A program made the translations under genes and the position numbers. This document shows positions 53,262 through 63,830 of a stretch of 64,000 nucleotides of DNA, piece by piece (within the stretch, counting starts at the first letter, position 1; each line of letters starts with the position of its first letter). The DNA is taken from positions 60,074,168-60,138,167 of the forward strand of contig CP154954.1 of assembly GCA_039621445.1 (NCBI GenBank), in the 5' to 3' direction. Origin of the DNA: Euglena gracilis (taxonomy: Eukaryota > Euglenida > Euglenophyceae > Euglenales). The notes below the pieces were generated by a model. That model was not told where the DNA came from and made no database searches. It was given only the letters and a program-made list of their open reading frames with translations.

Positions 53262-53880
53262 ATGGGTCGGCGGCCCAAAACGGGGCGCTGGCGGGTCGAA
53301 AAACGCTCGTTTTCGGCTCAAAAACAGTTTTTCTGGGTCCGGGAGGCCAAAAAACATCGTTTCGGGCAAAAAAAAATTTTTCGATTTTTTTCGACTTTTT
53401 TGACCCGGTTTTGACCCAAAGTCAATGGGTCGGCGGCCCAAAACGGGGCGCCGGCGGGTCGAAAAACGCTCGTTTTCGGCTCGAAAACAGTTTTTCCGGG
53501 TCCGGGAGGCCAAAAAACATCGTTTTGGGCAAAAAAAAATTTTTCGATTTTTTTCGACTTTTTTGACCCGGTTTTGACCCAAAGTCAATGGGTCGGCGGC
53601 CCAAAACGGGGCCCCGGCGGGTCGAAAAACGCTCGTTTTCGGCTCGAAAACGGTTTTTCCGGGTCCGGGAGGCCAAAAAACATCGTTTTGGGCAAAAAAA
53701 AATTTTTCGATTTTTTTCGACTTTTTTGACCCGGTTTTGGCCCAAAGTCAATGGGTCGGCGGCCCAAAACGGGGCCCCGGCGGGTCGAAAAACGCTCGTT
53801 TTCGGCTCGAAAACGGTTTTTCCGGGTCCGGGAGGCCAAAAAACATCGTTTCGGGCAAAAAAAATTTTTTCGATCGGCTA
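53262..53880 (-). repeat. 163-bp satellite, inverted array of four units
   Basis: Complement of the 25.1-30.1 kb satellite; units at about 163-bp spacing. Directly joined to the inverted arm that follows. Confidence 0.95.
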
Positions 53881-54607
53881 AGTCGAACAGAGGGAAAAGT
53901 GTACAAAATGGCTTGAAATGGCCCAAATTGGCCAAAAAACGGCCGTATCTCGGGCTGGGCGGTGAGTTGCGGGGAAACCAAAATCACAGTACATAGAGCG
54001 TTCCAAGGGCTTCAATTTAGGTCTCTGGACATTTCCTTTGATTTTGCATCATTTTCGAGAAATTTTGAAAACATCGATTTTTTGACCCCCCACCCCCCGA
54101 AAACGGCTAAGTCGAACAGAGGGAAAAGTGTACAAAACGGCCGTCTGCGCCGAAAACGGCCGTATCTCGGGCTAGGCGGGGAGTTGCGGGGAAATCAAAA
54201 TACCGGTAGATAGGGCGTTCCAAGGGCTTCAAATTAGGTCTCCGGACATTTCCTTTGGTTTGGCTTCATTTTGGAGATATTTTGAAAATTGACATTTTTT
54301 GGCCGTCCAAAGGGGGGGGGGCTTATCCAGGGGGGGTTGGCGAATCCTACCCAGTTTGGACCCCTTCGCGCGTGAATAACTCGGGCCTGGCGGGGAGTTG
54401 GGGGTCAAACCCAGGTGATTCGGAAACTAGGAATCCAGTCGCTCGTGACTGAAAAAAAAAATTTCGGGAACGGGGCCGGGATCATGGTGATAATCCGCTG
54501 GTTCCCGAGGTGGCCCCGAGGGGGGGGGGAGGGGGGGGGGGTTCGGGGGGGGTTTTCCCCCAGGGGTAAGCTTCGCTCTTACCCATAAAGGGATAAGAGC
54601 TCAGCGA
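53881..54607 (-). repeat. right arm of large inverted repeat
   Basis: Complement of 24371-25106, ending with GGGTAAGCTTCGCTCTTACC-CATAAAGGGATAAGAGC-TCAGCG. Contains the same three-fold unit (GGGCTAGGCGGGGAGTTGCG). No gene. Confidence 0.85.
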
Positions 54608-54870
54608 CCCCCCCCCCTATTTGTCCCCCACCCTAATTTGCCAGAGCCCAGGTGGCCAATTGGGGGGGGGTTACTCATTTCAAGGGAAAATGCCTTTGTT
54701 CGGGTGTTTTTCGGGGGTTCGCGACTATGAAGGACGGGGCCCAGGTAGCCAATTAGGGGGGGAGGTAGGTAGGGGTAACCCCCCCCTAATTGTCCCCCCC
54801 CCCCTAATTGGCTAGAAGAGGGGTCCGGGCCGCCCGGAGGGCGGCCAAATAGGGGGGGGGTGTTGGTATA
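54608..54870. repeat. poly-C elements, words TATTTGTCC and TAATTGTCC
   Basis: Direct copies of the 23850-23945 and 36850-36930 elements: GCCCAGGTGGCCAATT, TTACTCATTTCAAGGGAAAA, CCGGGCCGCCCGGAGGGCGG. Confidence 0.7.
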
Positions 54871-54989
54871 CCGCGAGAGCAGCCAGGAACAGTTCCGTCC
54901 TAGGGGGAGGTGGAAAAAGACCATTCACAAAGTTTGCTGTGCGTTTAGCCATAGTGGGAGGGCTGCAAAAAAAAAAGCAGGGGGGGAAA

Positions 54990-55440
54990 AATGCGTTTCG
55001 CATTTTTTCGCATTTTTGCGCATTTTTTGCGCATTTTTTCAAATTTTCCAAAAATGCGCATTTTTGCGCATTTTTTCGCATTTTTTGCGCATTTTTTCGC
55101 TTTTTTCAGCGCATTTTTTTGCTTTTTGGCACATTTTTTCGTGATTTTCCAAAATTTTCGCATTTTTTGACGATTTTTGCAATTTTTTGCAAAAATTTGA
55201 AATTTTTGACTTTTTTTGAAACGTACATTTTCCTCATTATTCTACATAATTTCTTCAAATTTGGTGCCATTTTTGCATGTTTTTGGGTAATTTTTGCATT
55301 TTCGTGATTTTTGCACATTTTTTCTCGGATTTTGCACATTTTTGCGCATTTTTTCCAAAAATGCGCATTTTTTGCGCATTTTTTTGCGCATTTTTGCGCA
55401 TTTTTGCGCATTTTTGCGCATTTTTTCCGAGGCCGGGCGA
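54990..55440. repeat. minisatellite (T)n-GCGCA
   Basis: TTTTTGCGCA and TTTTTTCGCA units, 10-13 bp, in two clusters (55000-55145 and 55300-55425) with a more degenerate A/T-rich middle. Phe/His and Lys/Met ORFs here are artefacts. Confidence 0.9.
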
Positions 55441-55544
55441 GCGCATTTCCCCCCCCCCCTGAAAAAAGAGAAAAAAAAGAAAGAAAAAAGGGGGGGTGAC
55501 ACGTTTTCCATGAGGGCATTTGTGGCAATGACACGTTTTCCATT

Positions 55545-56915
55545 AAGGGGGTGCTACCCCCGTGACCCCCCCCGTGACCCCCCCCGTGACCCGCCCGTGA
55601 CCCGAGAATTGAGCCTTCAATTTTCATACAATGCATCAACCTTCATCACTTCAGCCTTTCTTTTCATTCATCATTTCAGCTTCTTTTTGATGTCTAGGTG
55701 GCGTTTTTGGTTGCTTTTCATCAATTTTCTGGTTCAAACCATCAAAAATTTGCCTTGACATGGTCTAAAAATTGGAAAGAAATGCCAAGATTCGAGGGGA
55801 AATTTTTTTCGACCCAAACAATGGCGCTTCTTTGCCATATTAATTTGGCCCAAAACATTGGCAAAAGGGGAGATTGCGCAAGTAGGAAAGAATTTCATGG
55901 CAAAAAGGGGGAAGGGGAAACATGAAATTTTTGTGGAAGACCCCCCCAAAAAGAAAATAATTGTCCTCACCCCACCTTCCATTTAAACAACCAAACCCCC
56001 TTTTGACACCCAACGTCCAACGCACCTCCACACCCAAAAATGGCCAAAAATCTTGTCCCCTAAAAAAAAAGCCAAAAATTGGTGCATTTCTGCAACCAAA
56101 ACATAATTTTTTGGCTACTTTTTTTTTCCAAAGCTGGCAATCAAAAAAAAGAGGGTTTTTTTTGGTTTTTTTTGTGTTTTTTTTTTAAAAAAACGCCAAC
56201 GAGGTTTGGGAATTTTTTTTGGGAAAAAATCACAGTCTCACCTCAGTGATGGTGAAGACGAGTGGCTGTTGCGCCTTGTTTCCGCTTCATCCAAACCAAT
56301 TCACCATCAGACTGAGTGGTCTTCAAAAGTGGGAGTTCTTCATTTGCTTTGCCTCTTGTTTCTCGTCGGCTGGCGATGAAGGAACTTCAGTTCCAAAAAC
56401 CCATGCTGAGAGGAGGGGGGCAAACAATGTTTTTTTCAAAGAAAAATCCATTTTTTTTAGAAAAAAACCGTTTTATGTTTTTTTCCAAAAAATACGTTTT
56501 TTTTTATAACAAAAACACGTTTTTTTTGCCAGCTTTGCTTTTTCCCCCCTTCAAAAATAGCCATTTTGGGCCATTTTTCCAGAAATGGGCCAAAATGCAT
56601 CCCAAAAAATGTAACGGTCAAGAAAATCTTGACAAAACTCCTTTTCCAAAAAAATGAAAAAATGACCAATTTTGACATGAAAATCACCCAAAAATGACCA
56701 CTTTCAAACCAAAGGGATTTTTTTGTTCAAAAATGGCCCCAAAATGGCCAAAAATGATCACTTTTTGGACCCCAAAATCACCGATTTTAGGATGCGTGCC
56801 GCCCTTCTCGTGATGGGATGCAACAACATGGATGCTACCTCCCGACCACCTCCAAAGTGGCATACTTCCCCCGTGACCCCCCCCCGTGACCCCCCCGTGA
56901 CCCGCACCACCCCCT
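55545..56915 (+). repeat. duplicated region, copy 2
   Basis: Direct copy of 46421-46490 plus 47530-48650. It carries an extra ~380-bp piece with long A/T runs at 56130-56530. No gene. Confidence 0.75.
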
Positions 56916-57069
56916 AAGGCATCTGTGTTCAGGCACGTTTTCCATTAAGGCATTTGTGGCAATGACACGTTTTCCACTAAGGCATCAGTGGTCAGGCACG
57001 TTTTCCATTAGGGCGCCGTTTTTGGGTCCGAATTTCACAAATTCCCGTTTTTGACCCCTTGCGTGAATC

Positions 57070-57240
57070 ATGACCAGGAATTTCAGGGCAGGCATTTGGC
57101 GGGCTCTGAACACGTTTTTAAACAAATTGTGGCCGAGCTCAGATTTCAGCCTGAAAACGTGTTCAGGGGGCCCCCTTCGGGGGCCCCCTCCTGAACACGT
57201 TTTCAGGCTGAAATCTGGGCTCAGCCACAATTTGTGTGTA
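57070..57240. repeat. ~53-bp inverted repeat with TTCG loop
   Basis: ACAAATTGTGGCCGAGCTCA ... CTGAAAACGTGTTCAGGGGG folds onto the complementary right half around TTCG (57176-57179), with a few mismatches. GAACACGTTTT is shared with 51040-51055, so this is a related palindromic end. Confidence 0.85.
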
Positions 57241-57289
57241 GAAAATGTGAATATTTGCCACATAAGAGAAAGTCATGAAAAATACAAAA

Positions 57290-57640
57290 GTGGATACCCT
57301 CACCCCCCCTTATTTGGCTTATGGCCGGGCTCCTTCAGACCCCAATTAGCCATAGGGGTGGGGGGACAATTAGCGGGGGGGGGGGGGGGCTTGAGGACCC
57401 CTACCCCCAATTTTTTTCCCTGTGCAAAAGTTGTCGGTTTTTTGAGCATACACTTTTTCTTATCCGGCGAATTTTAAAATTTTCGAAACGGACATTTTTG
57501 GAGCTTTTCTGAGCCCTTTTTGCAGCCTTGCCGAAATTGGTGTCCCAGAGGCCAATTAGCCAAGTAGGGGGGGGGGGCAAATAGGGGGGGTGAGGGTACA
57601 TTTTGCACAGGTGAAGAAAATTAGCCTACCCCCCTACCAT
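57290..57640. repeat. poly-C element with TTATTTGGC / CCAATTAGCC words
   Basis: Inverted relative of the 23210-23560 element (shared TTTTTGAGC, TTATCCGG, CGAAACGGACATTTTTGGAG). No gene. Confidence 0.55.
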
Positions 57641-57812
57641 CCCCCCCATTATGTACCCCCTGGGGGGGGGAGGTACATAGGGGGTCAGTCCCATAGGAAT
57701 GCACCTAGCCCGGCCATCCGCAATTGTGAACCCCCCCATTGTGTACCTCCCCCCATTATGTACCTCCCCCCAATTTCGGCCTCCCGGGGTGAGGTACATA
57801 ATGGGGGGGGGG
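57641..57812. mobile_element. poly-C element, word ATTATGTACC
   Basis: ACCATCCCCCCC-ATTATGTACC at the left and GGTACATAATGGGGGGGGG-ATGGT at the right are inverted; ATTGTGTACC and ATTATGTACC recur in the middle. It has the same ends as 51645-51825 with a different word. Confidence 0.7.
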
Positions 57813-58261
57813 ATGGTGATGGCCCCCCCCCTAAGACTAATGTTGAGTCTGAAGAAGCTTGGGCATTGGCCAAATGGGCAGGGGAATGGGGTTAATTGCA
57901 TTGTGAGGGCAACAGACCATGAATTGTTTTTTCAAAGAATTCTCCAAACTGACCCCAAAGGGCTTCCATTTTGAATTTTTTTGAAGGTCTTCTGTTGCAA
58001 CAATCAATGATTTTTCAAATTTGCCAAACATATGTTTATGCCCCCCCATTTTTCACCCAATTTTGGTCCAAAATTTTCTTTCCCCAAGAATTCCCCCCCA
58101 GAATTTTTTCCCGATTGTGGAGAGTTCTGAATGTCAATTTGGGGGGTATTTTCAGTTAGTACGCTGATTTTTTCCCCTTCACCGCCAGCACCCCGCCCCC
58201 ATCAAACTTGCTGTGTACCAGGAGGGAAAAAATTGGCCGGATTGAGCTGCTCTGATGCATA

Positions 58262-58549
58262 ATGAAGTTTGTACCGGACTCTGTTTTTAAAATAAAAAAA
58301 AACGGAGAGGCAATTTGTATTTGTGGTGACCCAGTGGAACGCAAGGTCCATAAATCCGGTCGATCCTTTGGCAGAGGGAAGGTTTTTGTTCATTTGGTTG
58401 CCCCTGTCACAAACCATGTATTATGCACTGGTTTGGTCAAACTTCAAAAATATGTCAGAAGTGTTTTAATTGTCCAGAGTTTTGAAGGTGCTTCCCCACT
58501 GCCCTTGCACAAACAGCCCTGCCCCGCTCACACCCGAAAGAGCTGTTGA
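58262..58549 (+). CDS. hypothetical ORF, 95 aa
   Basis: ATG-started: MKFVPDSVFKIKKNGEAICI, CGDPVERKVHKSGRSFGRGK, VFVHLVAPVTNHVLCTGLVK and on to a TGA. CIC-GDP and a basic stretch are visible but no domain is recognised. Located in unique, non-repetitive sequence; an overlapping minus ORF is weaker. Could be a spurious frame. Confidence 0.3.
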   Translation: MKFVPDSVFKIKKNGEAICICGDPVERKVHKSGRSFGRGKVFVHLVAPVTNHVLCTGLVKLQKYVRSVLIVQSFEGASPLPLHKQPCPAHTRKSC

Positions 58550-58559
58550 ACCTAAATTC

Positions 58560-59047
58560 AACCGCTTGTCACCAGTGCACACAGAGCTATCCTTTCTGTG
58601 GGGTTAAGGGTTTTTTTTAAAAAAATCTGAGAATAATGTCCTTCTTTTTTAATTTTTCATTGTTTCTGATTGGGGGGGGGGTTCTATTTTGTTTTCGACC
58701 GGATATGACCTCTATTTAGCGAAACCCCATTTTGATAGGATTTTTTCCCATCAAAAATTTCCTGTCTGGTGTTTGTTATCTTTTTTTTTCAATAATTTGG
58801 CCGAAATTCCATCCTCTTGGAACCCGGAGTTTGCCTTTTTGTTTTGTGTTTTTCGAGGCCTTGCCTCCCCCCTCAGGATTGTTTTCGGAAATCAATTGAA
58901 CGGGCAAGGGCAGTCAATGAGTTCAAAAAGAAAAGATGTTATGCTGGATGAAGAAATGCAAAATGATGCTTGAAAAACGTCTCAGAAAACCTGCCAGAAC
59001 AAAAGACAACAAAGAACACCGCAAAAAAATCAGATATTGGTTCCATC
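58560..59047. other. no supported gene
   Basis: AT-rich with T runs; short ORFs only. Confidence 0.35.
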
Positions 59048-59965
59048 AAGAAAGGAACAGCACAAGTTACACCTAACGCCCGTTTCTTTCGCACTCCACA
59101 CCGTATTTATTTGCACTTTTGGTCAATATTTTTGCACCTTATCTCAAAAATGTTTGCACCTGTTAAAAATTTGTTCGCACGTTATCTCAAAAATGTTTGC
59201 CACTTTATCTCAAAAATATTTGCCTACGTTCCGAAAATTTTTGCACACGGATCGGGTGTTTTGCACTTTTGCCCTTAAGTCCGCGTCTTAGGTGCAGGGA
59301 CTCAGGACAGGCTTTGCATCTAAGACGCCGGACTTCAGGCATGAGGTCTGTGTCTTGAGACGGAGACCATCCAAAGTGCTGCGTCTTGAATAATGATTTT
59401 GTTGGAACCCCCCAAAAATGACCAAAATGGGTCAGAAAGCAGAAATGAATGGTTTGAAGCGGAGATGTCATTGCTGCATAAAGCCGATTGACCTCAGAAT
59501 TTGTCCCACTTCATTCCAACCTTTGACAAATGAGTTACTTTGGTTCGTTTCAAGCCGTTTTGAGCTGTTTTCCAAATACAATTCGTTGTACATGGACAAT
59601 AAAACTCCAAACGCCAACACGTGGTATTGAGAAAAATCAAAGACAGGAGTCCTTGGACATTTCCAAATACCAATTTTTGGTTCTGGAGTTGTGAAAAATC
59701 TTGAACATCACAAATGCACTGGATTCGTCGTTGAGAATTCATCTGCAAGCACCGGTGCATTTGAAAGGTTTTTTTTTCATTGTGCAAAAATTAAATGACG
59801 GAGGGCAAACATTTTTTTAGCAAGTGCAAATATTTTTGGCGGCGGAGTGCAAATTTTTTTGACAGCTCTGGGCAAATTTTTTTGTGGGCGGTTGGCGAAA
59901 ATTTTGAGGGTTTGGGCAAATATTTTTGTTGGCCGTGGGCAAACATTTCGGACGCTAGGTGTAAT
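59048..59965 (-). repeat. dispersed repeat 'ATTTGCC', copy 2
   Basis: Uninterrupted inverted copy of 8831-9030 plus 9690-10190. The AAAAATATTTGC motifs occur at both ends (59100-59260 and 59790-59950), so the full element is bounded by arrays of this word. Confidence 0.85.
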
Positions 59966-60029
59966 TCCAGAAAATTCAACGTTGTGACGAGGTTTCTTTA
60001 TGCTGCAGCCCTCACTGATTGATTTTTTT

Positions 60030-60800
60030 CAGGTTTATTTTTTGGGCTAGCATTTTGGGAAGCCAGGCATCATGATGTCCCCCCCCAAAATTCTGAATGT
60101 TTTCCCCCTCAGGGAGTATTTTCTTGGGCTCGCCAGCTTGGGTAGAGGGGAGGTTTGGCAGCCCCCCCCCCCCCCCCCCCCCTGGTGGTCGGACCCCCTC
60201 GGCACGGCATGCCGAGCCATACCAATGAATTTTCCTTTGGGAAATTCCGGCTGTCCGCCACGGTGGACCCCCCCTCCTGGGGGACTGACCCCCTCGGCAC
60301 GGCAAAATGGGGACCCCCCCCCCTGGTGGCCGAGGGTCCTCATCAAACGTGCCTAACCTCCAGGGCAAAGTTTTTCTTGAGCCAGAGGGACCTTACCCCC
60401 CTGGGGTGGGGTCCCCTCCGGCTCCAGTCAGCCAGCCCCTTTTTTTCCAGCCAGCACCTCCCAGCCGGGTGCAGACCCCCCCCCCCCAGGCCCTCTGAAA
60501 TAAAGTTTGGGCCAGCCCGGCAAACGGCAAAGCTGGGCTGGACTGAAAAAATTTTAGGCGCAAATCGCCAATAAATTTTGGAAATGGGGGGGTCAAAAGT
60601 GGCCACAAATGGCATATTTGAATGGTTATTGCTGTTTTTGGGGGGGGTCCCCGCCAGGTCCAGCCTGGCTAGCCGGCCGGCCCCCCCCCCCCCCCCGGAC
60701 CCTCCACCCCTTGAGGGGGTCCAACCAGCAACAACAACAACAACAACAACAACAACAACCAGGGCCTGCGGGACCCCCCCGGGGGGTGATTGAGAAAACC
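60030..60800. repeat. poly-C elements, word CTCGGCACGGCA, and (CAA)n
   Basis: ACCCCCTCGGCACGGCA at 60190 and 60288, the core ACCAATGAATTTTCCTTTGG (60223-60241), facing GGTGG/CCACC words, and at 60640-60790 a second poly-C element with (CAA)10 at 60728-60759. No gene. Confidence 0.6.
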
Positions 60801-61047
60801 CCTAGTAGAGGCAGTGACTGGCTGCCAATGTCTCGAGTGAGTGGCACTGTTCATTTTTTTTGTTTCTTTGTTGAAAGAAATGTGGCATGCCCGATTCTCT
60901 GATCTGGTTTTTCAGCCACCTTTTGAACAAACAATTTGGCTCTTGGTAATTGGTCATGGACAAAGTCCTCAGCTTCATTTTATTGAATTTCTGTAGATTT
61001 CTGCCACAAAGAACCAAAAATTTGGATTTTGGATGTTTCTCACATAG

Positions 61048-61296
61048 GTTCTGAGTGCACAGGAATTTGTCAAAGGCAGCTACGACTCCTTCTCTCGACC
61101 GCTCTGGCATTGCCCATCTCAAGTTGCCTCCTCTGCTGCCAAGGCAGTGGGTGTTGTCGCTGCATCTGCTTCAGCAGCATGGGCCATACAGGGGCCTGTG
61201 GTACCCACTGTGGAGCAAACCGCCTGGCTCCCTCCCACTGCTGTGACTGGGTTCCTTGCTGCCCTGACAGTTGTGGCTGACGATGCTTTGCACTAG
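61048..61296 (+). CDS. coding-like exon upstream of chlorophyll synthase exon
   Basis: After an acceptor-like CACATAG the frame reads VLSAQEFVKGSYDSFSRPLW, HCPSQVASSAAKAVGVVAAS and ASAAWAIQGPVVPTVEQTAW, then LPPTAVTGFLAALTVVADDA before a TAG at 61294. Ala/Val-rich with two hydrophobic segments, G/C-ending codons. It could be a plastid-targeting or membrane-anchoring region of the chlorophyll synthase gene 700 bp downstream, or a different plastid membrane protein. No signature residues; link by strand and proximity only. Confidence 0.45.
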   Translation, partial: VLSAQEFVKGSYDSFSRPLWHCPSQVASSAAKAVGVVAASASAAWAIQGPVVPTVEQTAWLPPTAVTGFLAALTVVADDALH

Positions 61297-61399
61297 TTTT
61301 TTCCAATGAAGATTCTCTCCTTCAAGTTCTGGAAGCGCTGTTTAATTTCTTTTTTTTTTCATTGTTGTTTCATGAGTTATGAGTCATGAGTTCATGATT

Positions 61400-61600
61400 T
61401 TTTTTTGATTTCATCAAATTCAGGACTGCACTCCGAAATCTCCTGTTGGGCATTTTGACTTTTTTTCCCGCGCCCCAACGATTTGAGGCATCGTCATAAA
61501 CGACGATGGTTGGGATGACATACAAGATTGCAACTGCCACAGAAGATGAAATGCCATTTGAGACACTGCGAGGAGTCTCGAGGCCAAGGGAACATTAACT
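61400..61600 (-). CDS. coding-like exon, resembles divergent PAP2 (YuiD/DUF212) C-terminus
   Basis: Acceptor CTCCTCGCAG near 61580, then VSNGISSSVAVAILYVIPTI, VVYDDASNRWGAGKKVKMPN and RRFRSAVLNLMK, with a stop about 61378. The plus strand is blocked in all three frames. A hydrophobic helix running into YDDA, then R, GK and LN recalls the YDA-x2-R-x3-G-x7-LN pattern of the divergent PAP2 family, but this is a judgement from memory of the pattern. A further minus frame, 61756-61983 (QYDADEKLRRIRAKAEELLK, coiled-coil-like), may belong to the same transcript. Confidence 0.35.
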
Positions 61601-61996
61601 CCACTGAATTGCTGATCTATGCCAGTTTCCTTGCCACTCACTTATCATAACAAAGGCAGTCACACAATGTAAAAAAAAGTGAAATTGTCTTTGTGTGGCA
61701 GGGATTTGCAAATTGGAGGGGGTTTGTTGTTATCAATTTCCCTCAAGCATCTTCAAATGTTACATATTTTTTGTTGATTTTCTGTGATCTTTGCCATATT
61801 TCCCCCCATTAATTGCTTCAACAATTCCTCCGCCTTAGCCCTGATTCTCCGCAATTTTTCATCTGCATCATATTGTCTTTGTATTTTCCTCCCATTTCCT
61901 TCTGACTTCCCGTCCATTTTCCCGCTCTTTGTTCCACATTTGCGGCAGACTTGAATATTATTGTGATTTATTTTCCCTTTCAATTATCCTCAAACA

Positions 61997-62205
61997 ATGG
62001 CGATGCTCCCCTGTAGCTGTGAGCTGAAGAAGCAAAAAGGAAACATCAACACGGAGCGTCCTTTACAGGACATTAGCATGCGGTACGTGCTGGACAAGGA
62101 AATGTCTATTTGGCAAATCCGCTTGCAGCTGATGAAACCTGTGACATGGGCCCCACTGCTGGTTGGGGTGGTCTGTGGCACTGCTGCTTCTGGCAACTTT
62201 CATTG
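61997..62205 (+). CDS. chlG: chlorophyll synthase (ChlG), one exon
   Basis: Reads DKEMSIWQIRLQLMKPVTWA, PLLVGVVCGTAASGNFHW and ends at a donor CATTG|GTATCC (62205/62206). W-x-I-R-L-Q-L-x-KPVTW-x-P and GVVCG-x-AASGNFHW are the start of the membrane core of chlorophyll synthase, a UbiA-type prenyltransferase that attaches phytyl or geranylgeranyl to chlorophyllide in thylakoids. The Asp-rich substrate motif (NDWYDR...) should follow in the next exon, not found before the window end. The 5' limit is uncertain: an ATG at 61997 is in frame, but CCCTGTAG just inside it could be the acceptor. Plastid-targeting sequence would lie upstream. Confidence 0.88.
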
Positions 62206-62487
62206 GTATCCATTCGCCTGTACTCTGGTTGGCACATTTCCATGTGAACGCCTAAAATAATAAGACAAAAAATGGTAAATAAATAAATAAATTGGAAAGT
62301 ATTTTTTCCATTTGTGCAGCCGAACACATGGAAGAAACAGGAAATGCCATATGTAGGAATCAATGCAAAATGAATATTAAATGGTTGGCAAGAGATGTCC
62401 AACCACTTCTGTGAGTTGGAAGGTTTCTTGCTTTGCCGTGAGATTTTTTCTCCAGGTTTTTTTTTTCTATCAAAGGTCAATACTTAC

Positions 62488-62548
62488 CAGCATACATCTT
62501 TCCGGCAAGGAAAACCGTCACCATCAAAAAATGAATAAAAAAGACCAT
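62488..62548 (-). CDS. possible first exon with signal peptide
   Basis: ATG at 62548 gives MVFFIHFLMVTVFLAGKMYA, a short hydrophobic N-terminus, ending at a consensus donor CTG|GTAAGTATT (62481-62487). Downstream minus-strand exons could be those at 61.4-62.0 kb, in which case this gene and chlG would be interleaved on opposite strands. Only 20 codons, so chance is possible. Confidence 0.35.
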
Positions 62549-62774
62549 TTTGGGTATTTTGCCAAAATATCTGTCTCCTTTAAACTTTGACCCCCGATCT
62601 GATCCTTGAAGTCTGAGGTCGCCAGACCAATGTTTCATTTTAACGCTCCCTATTCAAAGCTGCAGTTTCCATATTTTTCAATTTTTTCATTTTGTTCTGA
62701 GGTGTTTTTTCACGGATGAAAAAAGTTGTGTGTTTTTGGACAATTTGCAATAGCATATGAATAAATTGATTTAC

Positions 62775-62789
62775 ACGCGCGCACACACA

Positions 62790-62840
<51 letters not shown>

Positions 62841-62890
62841 ATGCACGCACGCACGCACGCACGCACGCATGCACGCACGCACGCACGCAT

Positions 62891-62928
<38 letters not shown>

Positions 62929-62929
62929 G

Positions 62930-62971
<42 letters not shown>
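62775..62971. repeat. (CA)n / (CACG)n microsatellite
   Basis: CA repeat, then CACG repeat with CATG interruptions, (CG)n and CA again; complement of the 4.0-4.4 kb array in composition and order. Confidence 0.95.
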
Positions 62972-63179
62972 AGGGAATTCCTACAGCCGGAACCCAGAGG
63001 TATTGAAGCTCTCGGACAAATAATTGAAACTTTTGGACAAAGTTATTGAAATTACCCCAAATTTTTTTTGGCACTTGGGGGGAACTCCGCTGGACCTACC
63101 CTGTATGAGGCTGGAATGGCCTGGAGGAGGCTGGGAGGGACAGGCAGATTTTGCTTGTCCGCCAGCTGGGATTTCTGAG

Positions 63180-63830
63180 TCATGTCCAGTCCCCCCCCCC
63201 CCCCCAGGACCAGGACAGGTTCTGGGGGGTTGAACTGACCATTGGGGTTGTCAACAGGGAGCCCCCTCCGCTCCGCATCCTGTGCCCTCACCGAACCACC
63301 AGTTGCTAAAGTTTGGGCCTCACTGGAAGGCCAAGGGTTGCTTATTATTGAAACTCAAAAGAAATAAGCACACACACTATCCTCAAATCTTGTGTTGTCT
63401 TCAAAAGTGTAATCCCATGGCTTTGGACGCTTCACTTTGTTTGACACTTGGTCAGTTTGGTTCATCACGACGACAATAATCACGCCATTCCTTCTTTGAA
63501 TGAGAAAAATGCACGTGCAGTTCCAACAGGCAACAGCAGACAAAGGGGGAAAAACCAATGCCCTCTCGGAACCCCATCAATTTCACATTTGAAAACGGGG
63601 CAAGCAATTGGATGTTTAGACCTTTACCCCCCCCCCCCCGATCTTGTCCCATACTCGGCCAAGGGTCGGGGCCAGGGTCTGCCAAAGGAAATTTGTTGAC
63701 CCCCGATCTTGTTCCTCCCCCCGTTGTCTTGACCTATCTTGACCCCTCAACCTTGTCCCATACTCGGGCTAGCAGTTAGACGGGGTATGGGACAAGATCG
63801 GGGGTGGGGGGGGGTCACGTTTAGCAACCC
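63180..63830. repeat. poly-C element, word GATCTTGTCCC
   Basis: 63630-63815 has GATCTTGTCCCATACTCGG, GATCTTGTTCC and CTTGTCCCATACTCGG, then GGGACAAGATCGGGGG, with AAAGGAAATTTGTTG (63694) as core on minus. A smaller C-run element is at 63190-63240. 63280-63600 has short ORFs only. The last ~170 bases hold CCCAGGTAGAGTAG repeats and nothing recognisable. Confidence 0.6.

Noticed and set aside
24371-54607. Integrated giant virus or Polinton
   Set aside because: No capsid, DNA polymerase B or packaging ATPase reading frame is seen; OTU and PIF1 alone fit a Helitron-like source.
62481-62491. U1 snRNA 5' end (ATACTTACC)
   Set aside because: Too short and without stem-loops; better explained as a minus-strand 5' splice site.
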